A stretch of 64,000 nucleotides of DNA from Phreatobacter aquaticus. Its GTDB lineage: Bacteria > Pseudomonadota > Alphaproteobacteria > Rhizobiales > Phreatobacteraceae. The notes under the pieces are model-generated. The model saw only the letters and a program-made list of their open reading frames with translations, did not search any database and was not told where the DNA came from. Below, in pieces: positions 56,604 through 64,000 of this stretch (the first letter of the stretch is position 1; each line of letters begins with the position of its first letter). The position numbers and the translations under genes are program-made. The DNA lies in contig NZ_CP039865.1 in NCBI RefSeq assembly GCF_005160265.1, positions 1,202,828-1,266,827 of the forward strand, written 5' to 3'.

Positions 56604-57776
56604 ATGCAGCACGCGGGCCTCTCCGACGACCTCAGCCTGGACGGCCGCACCGTGCTTCTGGTGGTGCCGAGCCTGGATGAGGGGCGCCGCGCCCGGCTGA
56701 CGATCGCAACGGTGGTCGCCATCTCCGATGCCGGTGGGCGCGCGCTGGTGGTGGCCGAGAAGGGCGAGTTGCTCGGCGAGGCGCAGGCGGCCGGCGGCGA
56801 ATGGATTCCGCTGCCCGTGGAAACCGCCAATCCCGTGCGGATGATCGCCAATGTCATCAGCCTGAGCGCGCATATCGACCGCGAGGCCGTCGATATCGTT
56901 CATGTCAGGGGCGAACGGCCCGCTTGGACCGCCTGGGCGGCAACCCGCCTCAGCCGCCGCCGCCTCGTCGTCAGCCTGGAGAACGAGCCGGCGACCTGGC
57001 TTGGCCGGGCTCAGCTGCGCGGCGACGCCGTCCTGGTGCCCTCGACCGAGCTCGCGCTTCGCCTTCAGTCCCACCACAATGTTCGCAATGCCGCTCTGCG
57101 CGTCGTGTCACCCGGCCTGTCGCTTGGCGCCTTCGATCGGGACAAGGTCACCGATGCGGCGATGTCGGCCTTCCGGCTCGCCGCTGGTGCGCAACCGGGC
57201 TATCGGCTCGTGGTGCAGTGGGGGCCCTTCACGCCGGATCAGGGTCAGATCGTGCTGATCGATGCCGTCAGGCTGCTGGTCAATGGCGGATTGTCCGGCG
57301 TCGTCTTCGCCATCGTCCCGGACGGTGAAGGGCCGGATCGCGCGGAGCTCGAAGCCCGCATAGCGGCCCAGGGCGTCGGCGCGCTGGTGCGCATTGTCGA
57401 TGCGCCGGGCCCGGTGGCCCTGGCCGCCGCCGACCTGTCAGTCGTCTCGCCCCTCGAGCCGCAATCCATCGCCCTCCAGGCCCTCCAGTCGATCGCGGCC
57501 GGGGCCGTGACGATTGGCAGCCGGATCGGGGCGGTGCCGGACGTCCTGAGGACAATGCCCGAGGCGCCGGCCGACCGGACCACCGGCTTGCTTGTCGCGC
57601 CGGGCGACGCCGTCCCGCTGGCAGAGGGCCTGTCGGCCGCCCTGTCGCTGGGCGCCGAGGAGAGAGCCGGCCTTTCGGCCCGTGCCCGCCGCCATGCCGC
57701 GCGTTTTACCGTTCCGCGCATGCAGGATGACGTGCTCAGGGCCTATGGATCGCTCCTTGTCACGTCCGGACACTAA
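56604..57776 (+). CDS. GT-B (GT4-like) glycosyltransferase
   Basis: The 390-aa protein has a Rossmann-like N-terminal domain (VLLVVPSLDEGRRARLTIATVVAISDAGGRALVVAEKGELL). A linker DIVHVRGERPAWTAWAATRLSRRRLVVSLENEP and a C-terminal domain with PFTPDQGQIVLIDAVRLL, SVVSPLEPQSIALQALQSIAAGAVTIGSRIGAVPDVL and GLLVAPGDAVPLAEGLSAAL follow. The Glu/Gly-rich end is the sugar-nucleotide site of GT4 proteins. The sugar is unknown. ATG at 56604 follows an AAAGAG. It is 160 bp before infC on the same strand. Confidence 0.82.
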   Translation: MQHAGLSDDLSLDGRTVLLVVPSLDEGRRARLTIATVVAISDAGGRALVVAEKGELLGEAQAAGGEWIPLPVETANPVRMIANVISLSAHIDREAVDIVHVRGERPAWTAWAATRLSRRRLVVSLENEPATWLGRAQLRGDAVLVPSTELALRLQSHHNVRNAALRVVSPGLSLGAFDRDKVTDAAMSAFRLAAGAQPGYRLVVQWGPFTPDQGQIVLIDAVRLLVNGGLSGVVFAIVPDGEGPDRAELEARIAAQGVGALVRIVDAPGPVALAAADLSVVSPLEPQSIALQALQSIAAGAVTIGSRIGAVPDVLRTMPEAPADRTTGLLVAPGDAVPLAEGLSAALSLGAEERAGLSARARRHAARFTVPRMQDDVLRAYGSLLVTSGH

Positions 57777-57935
57777 GGTATCAGCCAAAACACGATCTGA
57801 ACCATTGACTTCCCGAGCGTTTCTCCCGATCTTCCGCACTTTCCGGATTGCCGTCGGTTCGCGCGTGTCCTTGTGGACAAACGCTGGTATACCGTCGATC
57901 CGGAAGAGCAATGAAACGGCAGAGGAGATGCCCCC

Positions 57936-58475
<540 letters not shown>

Positions 58476-58513
58476 CCGCGCGCGGCGATTTCAGCTGATC
58501 TCTGCATTCTCAC

Positions 58514-58546
58514 AACGCCTGCGGTTCGCCGCAGGCGTTTGTTTGT
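58514..58546 (+). terminator. UUCG-loop terminator after infC
   Basis: Perfect 11-bp arms AACGCCTGCGG and CCGCAGGCGTT around a TTCG tetraloop, followed by TGTTTGT. It is 38 bp after the infC stop. Confidence 0.88.
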
Positions 58547-58573
58547 GACCGATCCGCCAGAGGCCTCAACGCC

Positions 58574-59290
58574 ATGCCGACCGATGTGAAGACGCTCCGC
58601 CGCGAACTGGCAGCAGCCCTGCGGCTGACCGCCGCCTTCGATCTCAACGAGGGCATCTGCAATCACTTCTCGGTCGTCGTGCCCGGCGCGGACGAGCGCT
58701 ATCTCATCAATCCCTACGGCGTGCATTGGGGCGAGATGCGTCCCGACGACCTGCTGCTGATCGACGGCGACGGCACGGTGATCGAGGGCTGGGGCGAGGT
58801 CGAGGCGACCGCGCGCAACATCCACATTGCCGGCCATCGCGCCAATCCCCGGCACCAGGCGATCCTCCACGTCCACATGCCGCATGCGACAGCCCTCACC
58901 ATGGTCGAGGGCGGACGCCTGGAAATGGCGCATCAGACGGCCTGCCGCTTCCTCGGCCGCATGGCGCATCAGGGCTTCGGCGGCGTCGCCCTCAATGCCG
59001 AGGAGGGCGAGCGCATCGCCCAGGCACAAAAGGACAATCCCCACGCCGATGTGATCTTCCTCGACCACCATGGCGTGTCGATCGGCGGCCCGACGGTCGC
59101 TGTTGCCTTCGACGACCTCTATTATCTGGAGCGCGCCTGCCGCCAGCAGATCCTGGCGCAATCGACCGGCCTGCCGCTCAAGATCATACCGGAAGAGCAC
59201 CAGAAGCAGACGGCCCGCGAATGGATGCAGGTGCTCGACTATCAGGCGACCAAGCACTTCGAAGCCCTGATGCGGCTGAACGGCCTTTGA
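58574..59290 (+). CDS. Class II aldolase/adducin family protein
   Basis: The 238-aa protein shows AFDLNEGICNHFSVVVPGADERYLINPYGVHWGEMRPDDLLLID, ILHVHMPHATALTMVEG (zinc His-x-His) and VIFLDHHGVSIGGPTVAVAFDDLYYLERACRQQ, with the third His. This is the class II aldolase/adducin domain used by fuculose- and ribulose-phosphate aldolases/epimerases. The substrate is not known. It has no close partner in the window; the following gene is hemA after a 146-bp gap. Confidence 0.9.
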   Translation: MPTDVKTLRRELAAALRLTAAFDLNEGICNHFSVVVPGADERYLINPYGVHWGEMRPDDLLLIDGDGTVIEGWGEVEATARNIHIAGHRANPRHQAILHVHMPHATALTMVEGGRLEMAHQTACRFLGRMAHQGFGGVALNAEEGERIAQAQKDNPHADVIFLDHHGVSIGGPTVAVAFDDLYYLERACRQQILAQSTGLPLKIIPEEHQKQTAREWMQVLDYQATKHFEALMRLNGL

Positions 59291-59351
59291 AGAGGCCGCC
59301 CTGCCGCATGGCGGAACCGTCGGTCCTCATGATAATGATTCCAGGGAACGC

Positions 59352-59365
59352 TTGATGCCGATCAA
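59352..59365. promoter_or_regulatory. FNR/FixK-type anaerobox upstream of hemA
   Basis: TTGATGCCGATCAA is a perfect TTGAT-N4-ATCAA palindrome, the site of FNR, FnrN and FixK-type regulators. It is 71 bp before the hemA start. hemA is under FixK/FNR-type control in several rhizobia, so oxygen-responsive regulation of haem synthesis is likely. Confidence 0.85.
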
Positions 59366-59436
59366 CGCGGAGGCCCCGGCCGCTGCGTCATGATGACAAG
59401 ACCCCCGAGCCGGGGCACGAATAAGACGGACGTGCC

Positions 59437-60666
59437 ATGACCTATTCCCACTTCTTCGACAAAGCCGTGGCGAGGCTGAAGGACGAGCGCCGCTACCGCG
59501 TGTTCGCCGACCTCGAACGGCAGGTTGGCCGCTTTCCCGCCGCCACCTGGCACAGCCCGAACGGTCCGCGCGACGTCGTCATCTGGTGCTCCAACGACTA
59601 TCTCGGCATGGGCCACCATCCCTCGGTGACCGGCGCGATGGCAGAGGCCGCCATCCGCATGGGCGCCGGCGCCGGCGGTACCCGCAACATTTCGGGCACG
59701 TCGCATCCGATCGTCGAACTGGAGCAGGAACTCGCCGATCTTCACGGCAAGCAGGCAGCCCTCGTCTTCACCTCGGGCTATATTTCCAATCAGGCCGGCA
59801 TCTCGACCATCGCCAAGCTGATCCCGGACTGCCTGATCCTCTCCGACGCGCTGAACCACAATTCGATGATCGAGGGCGTCCGGCAGGCCGGCTGCGAACG
59901 CCAGATCTTCCGCCACAACGACATGGCGCATCTGGAGGAACTGCTGAAGCTTGCCGGTCCGGAGCGCAACAAGCTGATCGTGTTCGAGAGCGTCTACTCG
60001 ATGGACGGCGATATCGGACCGATCAAGGCGATCTGCGATCTCGCGGAACGCTATCGGGCCATGACCTATATCGACGAGGTGCACGCGGTCGGCATGTATG
60101 GACCGCGTGGCGGCGGCGTCGCCGAGCGCGACGGCCAGATGGACCGGATCGACGTGATCGAGGGCACGCTGGGCAAGGCCTTCGGCGTCATGGGCGGCTA
60201 TATCGCGGGTGATGCCGCTGTCATCGACGCAGTCCGCTCCCATGCCGCGGGCTTCATCTTCACGACGGCCCTGCCGCCGGCGGTTGCAGCCGCGGCGCTT
60301 GCCTCGATCCGCCACCTCAAGGCCTCAGCCACCGAGCGTGCCGGCCAGCAGCGTCAGGCGGCGCGTGCCAAGCGGGTCCTGTCGCTTGCCGGCCTGCCGG
60401 TGATGGACAGCCAGACCCATATCGTTCCGGTCATGGTCGGGGATGCCGAGAAGTGCAAGGCAGCCAGTGACCGGCTGCTGGAGCGTCACGGCATCTACAT
60501 TCAGCCGATCAATTACCCGACCGTTCCGATCGGCACCGAGCGCCTGCGGGTCACGCCCGGACCGGCGCATACCGACCGGATGATCGATGATCTGGCCGGC
60601 GCCCTGCTCGAAACCTGGATTGCCCTCGACCTGCCGCTGGTCGCGCGCCAGGAAGCGGCCGAATAG
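59437..60666 (+). CDS. hemA: 5-aminolevulinate synthase
   Basis: HemA condenses glycine and succinyl-CoA to ALA (the C4 route), the first step of tetrapyrrole synthesis. The 409-aa PLP enzyme has [85 protein letters not shown] and [17 protein letters not shown] with the PLP lysine (near residue 248). The C-terminus has the ALAS core and no fusion. It is preceded by a perfect FNR-type box. hemE and hemJ are 50 kb away at the left of the window. Confidence 0.98.
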   Translation: MTYSHFFDKAVARLKDERRYRVFADLERQVGRFPAATWHSPNGPRDVVIWCSNDYLGMGHHPSVTGAMAEAAIRMGAGAGGTRNISGTSHPIVELEQELADLHGKQAALVFTSGYISNQAGISTIAKLIPDCLILSDALNHNSMIEGVRQAGCERQIFRHNDMAHLEELLKLAGPERNKLIVFESVYSMDGDIGPIKAICDLAERYRAMTYIDEVHAVGMYGPRGGGVAERDGQMDRIDVIEGTLGKAFGVMGGYIAGDAAVIDAVRSHAAGFIFTTALPPAVAAAALASIRHLKASATERAGQQRQAARAKRVLSLAGLPVMDSQTHIVPVMVGDAEKCKAASDRLLERHGIYIQPINYPTVPIGTERLRVTPGPAHTDRMIDDLAGALLETWIALDLPLVARQEAAE

Positions 60667-60667
60667 C

Positions 60668-61618
60668 TCAGGCGGGCTCGGCGACCCGCGCCCGCGCCAT
60701 CGGCAGGCGCGCCACGATGCGGTCGATCTCGGCCGGCCGCATCAGGCGGAACCGAACGGGCGACTTGTGGACATCGGCCAGCGACTTGCCGGCCGAGACG
60801 CGCCAGCATTCGATCAGCGCCTCGTAAGTATGGGCGTCGATACCGGCGACATGGCAGACAGCGCCCAGCGCCTTCTCGTCATCACGCTCCAGGATCTTCC
60901 GGCCGGCATCCTGGTCGCGTCCGATCGAGCGCATCAGCAGATCGACAGCGGGAAGAAGCTCGCGGTCGGTCGTCAGCTGCTGCAGTTTCTCGATCAGCGC
61001 CTCACCGGACAAGGCCTCGTTCGTGGGCATGGCGATCTTGGCGGCGATCTCGGAAGGGCAGTCGCCGCGCTGGCTCAGGCCGGATCGGATCGCGGGATCG
61101 GTTCCCAGCCGTGCCACAATGTCGTCGAATCCCGCAGGCGACAGCCGGGCGCCGGCATTTCTCACCAGAAGAAGAACCGTCGCGCTTTCGCCGAGCAGCG
61201 CGATCTTGTCGGCGACCGCCGCAGAAACCGAGGGCCGCTTGGCGATCACCCGCATATGTTCCTGGCGGTCCGCGGTGCAGACCTCCGACAGGATCGCGTC
61301 GGGCATGTCGTTTGCCACCAGAACCGCCTCGGCGACCGCGACGACGTCGCAGGCAATGGCCGTCACCGTATCGGGGAGCGAGCTGATGCAGCGCACGAGC
61401 TTGGGCGAGGCGCGCACACGGCTCGACATCGGCGCATCGCGCAACGCATTGGCGACGATGCTGTCGAGAACACGCGCCTTCCGGCTCTCGGCATCCGGCC
61501 GATCCCGTGAAATTTCCTCGACCAATTCCTCCACCAACGCGCCGCGCAGCTTGGGCGACAGCGCACCAATCATGGCGTTGATAGGATCGAGAGCAGTGGT
61601 GAGACTTGCGGTCATCAT
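60668..61618 (-). CDS. DUF2336 domain-containing protein
   Basis: The 316-aa protein is helix-rich, with SPKLRGALVEELVEEISRDRPDAESRKARVLDSIVANALRDAPMSSRVRASPKLVRCISSLPDTVTAIACDVVAVAEAVL, the HEAT-repeat-like DUF2336 pattern. Such proteins are common in Hyphomicrobiales and of unknown function. ATG at 61618 was chosen with AAGG upstream. It converges on hemA with one base between. Confidence 0.85.
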   Translation of the reverse strand: MMTASLTTALDPINAMIGALSPKLRGALVEELVEEISRDRPDAESRKARVLDSIVANALRDAPMSSRVRASPKLVRCISSLPDTVTAIACDVVAVAEAVLVANDMPDAILSEVCTADRQEHMRVIAKRPSVSAAVADKIALLGESATVLLLVRNAGARLSPAGFDDIVARLGTDPAIRSGLSQRGDCPSEIAAKIAMPTNEALSGEALIEKLQQLTTDRELLPAVDLLMRSIGRDQDAGRKILERDDEKALGAVCHVAGIDAHTYEALIECWRVSAGKSLADVHKSPVRFRLMRPAEIDRIVARLPMARARVAEPA

Positions 61619-61813
61619 TGCCAGCCTTTTGCCGAACAATGGCCGAAAATTCTTAACCGCCCCTGAAGCGCCTGAGCGCGTCAAATCTGCGATTTACGCA
61701 TGTCATAAGATGTGAACGGTGACCCAATACCATTGACTGCGAAGAATTACTGAGATCGACCAGGCCTGTCCTGGCAGGCGGCAAGGAACGCCACTGGAAC
61801 CGGAAGCAGGGGA

Positions 61814-62428
61814 CTACATGGACAGGAGCCGTGCCCGGATCCTGAGGACACTGATGGAGCGGCTGCCGATCGAGCGGGACAGCGAGCGTTCGGCCTGAGG
61901 GCCCTGGCGGTGCCCGCCACGGTTCTGATAGGCGATCGCGGAAATCAGAAGTCCTTGTGCGGCGTGCGCGCCGAACCCAAGGCGGAAGGCGGCGCGCGCC
62001 CGAAGGCCGCGGATCCTCGGCTTGAGGCCGAAACCGTCAATGTCGATCGAGAAGATGGCTGCGCGGCGTTCCTGCTCGCCGCTTCTGGTCACAGCCTCGA
62101 GGAAACTGCGCACCTCGCGGATCCACCCCTCGTCGAGGACGACGCCCGGCCGCATGAACAGGAGCCATGGCGCCCGCGCCACCGACGCCCCTTCGGCCAG
62201 CCTCTGGCCGTGGTCGGCAGGCCCCTTCAGGAAGCGGCAGCCGGCGATATCGGCGACGGCGTCGGTGTCGTCGGTCGATCCGCCGTCGACGATGATCGCT
62301 TCGGCGATCAATCCATCGGCTGCGCCTGGAACCAGCGAGGCCAGGGTTGGGACGAGACGCCGCTCGTCGTTGAGGGTTGAGATGACGACGCTGAGCAAGG
62401 GTGAGGGCCGTTTTCTGTTGCGCTGCAC
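61814..62428 (-). CDS. Glycosyltransferase family 2 protein
   Basis: The 204-aa protein has LLSVVISTLNDERRLVPTLASLVPGAADGLIAEAIIVDGGSTDDTDAVADIAGCRFLKGPADHGQRLAEGASVARAPWLLFMRPGVVLDEGW. This is the nucleotide-sugar-binding GT-A fold, with a DGGSTDDT motif in place of the DxD-containing type. It ends with GGHRQGPQAERSLSRSIGSRSISVLRIRA. This resembles the short TIGR04283-type family. Acceptor unknown. It is between the DUF2336 gene and ppdK, in the opposite direction to the latter. Confidence 0.85.
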   Translation of the reverse strand: MQRNRKRPSPLLSVVISTLNDERRLVPTLASLVPGAADGLIAEAIIVDGGSTDDTDAVADIAGCRFLKGPADHGQRLAEGASVARAPWLLFMRPGVVLDEGWIREVRSFLEAVTRSGEQERRAAIFSIDIDGFGLKPRIRGLRARAAFRLGFGAHAAQGLLISAIAYQNRGGHRQGPQAERSLSRSIGSRSISVLRIRARLLSM

Positions 62429-62596
62429 TATAGGCGCATGCGCGGCCGTTCATCCAGCCTTCATCCAGCGGACATCAAAGCGCCCGGCCGGAATGGTTGA
62501 GCACATGCCTCCGTAGTTGAAATGCGGGGGGCAAAGCGCCTAAAGAGGCGCACCGCGCGGTTCTCGCTGCGGTGCAAGATCGGAACCGGGATTTCG

Positions 62597-64000
62597 ATGA
62601 TGACGACATGGGTCTACACTTTCGGCGACGGCAAGGCCGAAGGGCAGTCGAGCATGCGCAACCTGCTCGGTGGCAAGGGCGCGAACCTCGCCGAGATGTC
62701 GAACATGGGCCTGCCGGTTCCCCCGGGCTTCACCATCACCACCGAAGTCTGCACCTGGTATTATGCCAACGGTCAGGCCTATCCGCCGGAACTGAAGAGC
62801 CAGGTGGAAGCCGGCCTCGCCCAGGTCGGCCGCCAGACCGGCAAGATTTTCGGCGATCCCGCCAATCCCCTTCTGGTCTCGGTCCGCTCGGGCGCGCGCG
62901 CCTCCATGCCGGGCATGATGGACACGATCCTCAATCTCGGGCTGAACGACGTCACCGTTGAAGCGGTCGCCCAGGGTGCGGGCGATCAGCGCTTTGCCTA
63001 TGACAGCTATCGCCGCTTCATCCAGATGTATTCGAATGTCGTGCTCGACGTGGAGCACCACAATTTCGAGGAGATCCTGGAGCATTACAAGGACCGCAAG
63101 GGTGTCTCGCTCGACACCGAGCTGGACGCCGCCGACTGGAAGCATCTGATCGGCGAGTACAAGCAGAAGGTCGTCCACGAGACCGGCAAGCCCTTCCCGC
63201 AGGACCCGCATGAGCAGCTCTGGGGCGCTGTTGGCGCGGTCTTCTCGTCCTGGATGAACCAGCGCGCCATCACCTACCGGCGCCTGCACCAGATTCCCGA
63301 GAGCTGGGGCACTGCCGTCAATGTGCAGGCCATGGTGTTCGGCAATATGGGCGACACCTCGGCAACCGGCGTCGCCTTCACCCGCAATCCCTCCACCGGC
63401 GCACATGAACTCTATGGCGAGTTCCTAATCAACGCCCAGGGCGAGGACGTGGTGGCCGGCATCCGCACGCCGCAGAACATCACCGAGATCGCGCGCATCG
63501 CGGCGGGCTCCGACAAGCCGTCGATGGAAACGGCCCTTCCGGCCGTCTACGAGCAGTTCATCAAGGTCGCTGCGACGCTGGAAAAGCACTATCGCGACAT
63601 GCAGGACCTGGAATTCACCGTCGAGCGCGGCAAGCTCTGGATGCTCCAGACCCGCAACGGCAAGCGGACCGCCAAGGCGAGCCTCAGGATCGCGGTTGAG
63701 CTCGCCAATGAAGGCGTGCTGACCCGCGAAGAGGCCGTGCTGCGCGTCGATCCGGCCTCCCTCGACCAGCTTCTCCACCCGACCATCGATCCCAAGGCCG
63801 AGCGGCGCGTGCTCGCCTCCGGCCTGCCGGCATCCCCCGGCGCCGCCCAGGGCGAGATCGTGTTCAATTCGGATGAAGCCGAAGCCATGAAGGCCGCCGG
63901 CCACAAGGTCATCCTGGTGCGCGTCGAGACGAGCCCCGAGGACATCCACGGCATGCATGCAGCCGAAGGCATCCTCACCACCCGCGGCGGCATGACCAGC
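62597..64000 (+). CDS. ppdK: Pyruvate, phosphate dikinase (3' end outside window)
   Basis: PPDK interconverts pyruvate, ATP and Pi with PEP, AMP and PPi. The first 468 of roughly 890 residues are present. The N-terminal ATP-grasp domain starts WVYTFGDGKAEGQSSMRNLLGGKGANLAEMSNMGLPVPPGFTITTE. It has VSVRSGARASMPGMMDTILNLGLND, GTAVNVQAMVFGNMGDTSATGVAFTRNPSTGAHELYGEFLINAQGEDVVAGIRTPQNI, and the start of the phosphohistidine domain ILTTRGGMTS. The window ends at the residue before the catalytic His of GGMTSHA. Its regulator ppsR is encoded at 6613. Confidence 0.98.
   Translation, partial: MMTTWVYTFGDGKAEGQSSMRNLLGGKGANLAEMSNMGLPVPPGFTITTEVCTWYYANGQAYPPELKSQVEAGLAQVGRQTGKIFGDPANPLLVSVRSGARASMPGMMDTILNLGLNDVTVEAVAQGAGDQRFAYDSYRRFIQMYSNVVLDVEHHNFEEILEHYKDRKGVSLDTELDAADWKHLIGEYKQKVVHETGKPFPQDPHEQLWGAVGAVFSSWMNQRAITYRRLHQIPESWGTAVNVQAMVFGNMGDTSATGVAFTRNPSTGAHELYGEFLINAQGEDVVAGIRTPQNITEIARIAAGSDKPSMETALPAVYEQFIKVAATLEKHYRDMQDLEFTVERGKLWMLQTRNGKRTAKASLRIAVELANEGVLTREEAVLRVDPASLDQLLHPTIDPKAERRVLASGLPASPGAAQGEIVFNSDEAEAMKAAGHKVILVRVETSPEDIHGMHAAEGILTTRGGMTS

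Noticed and set aside
61819-61899. 26-codon plus-strand frame with a weak ribosome site
   Set aside because: It overlaps the 3' end of the glycosyltransferase gene antisense and has no features to distinguish it from chance.

Overview
The window is high-GC alphaproteobacterial chromosome, most likely Hyphomicrobiales (Rhizobiales). This rests on gene content and order: an ALA-synthase type hemA, hslV-DUF2585-hslU, a his operon carrying a DUF2628 gene, a Tad/Cpa pilus locus, an intracellular PHB depolymerase, DUF2336 and PPDK. No tRNA, rRNA, CRISPR array, insertion sequence or prophage was recognised.

The left 16 kb looks like the chromosomal origin and centromere. mnmG, mnmE, rho, hemJ and hemE run leftward. 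ppsR, maf, aroE, coaE and dnaQ run rightward. The hemE/ppsR gap (6243-6612) holds DnaA-box-like sequences, an AT-richer segment and inverted repeats, and it occupies the same place as Cori of Caulobacter crescentus. Five parS-like ParB sites (one perfect 16/16, four with 13-15/16) lie at 1741, 2913, 5409, 12891 and 15681. Three of them are inside genes. After dnaQ come a methyltransferase, a helicase/PdeM repair pair and a 1.15-kb gene-free block packed with palindromic repeats.

17.7-29.0 kb is a Tad pilus locus: two Flp pilins, the prepilin peptidase CpaA, CpaB, the secretin CpaC, an unusually short CpaD, CpaE, the ATPase CpaF and TadBC on the minus strand, with a secretin-N-domain protein and two TadE-like pseudopilins on the plus strand. 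Three 7/8 matches to the CtrA consensus lie in front of its transcription units, suggesting cell-cycle control.

29-41 kb holds glycerol catabolism (glpD, glpK), an ScfR-type regulator divergent from a LuxR-type regulator, a YARHG/M15-peptidase pair, a dienelactone hydrolase and the HslUV protease. 41-45 kb is hisB-DUF2628-hisH-hisA-hisF followed by a LysE exporter, with no hisE. 45-49.4 kb holds sugar and nucleoside metabolism (adenosine kinase, gnd, gntK, an HpaI-type aldolase, rbsK).

From 49.5 to 51.7 kb an ABC exporter ATPase, a TrpF-like protein and an ABC permease are translationally coupled. I consider this operon the least explained item here. The right end carries phaZ, a YgjP-type metalloprotease, a tandem GNAT fusion with a cupin regulator, a glycosyltransferase, infC (probably with an AUU start), a class II aldolase, hemA behind a perfect FNR/FixK box, a DUF2336 gene, a family 2 glycosyltransferase and ppdK, cut by the window end just before its catalytic histidine. 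ppdK and its regulator ppsR are both present.

I did not find an unmistakable new system. The best leads are the ABC-TrpF-ABC operon, the origin/parS architecture with centromere sites buried in coding frames, and the CtrA-like sites with a shortened CpaD in the Tad locus.
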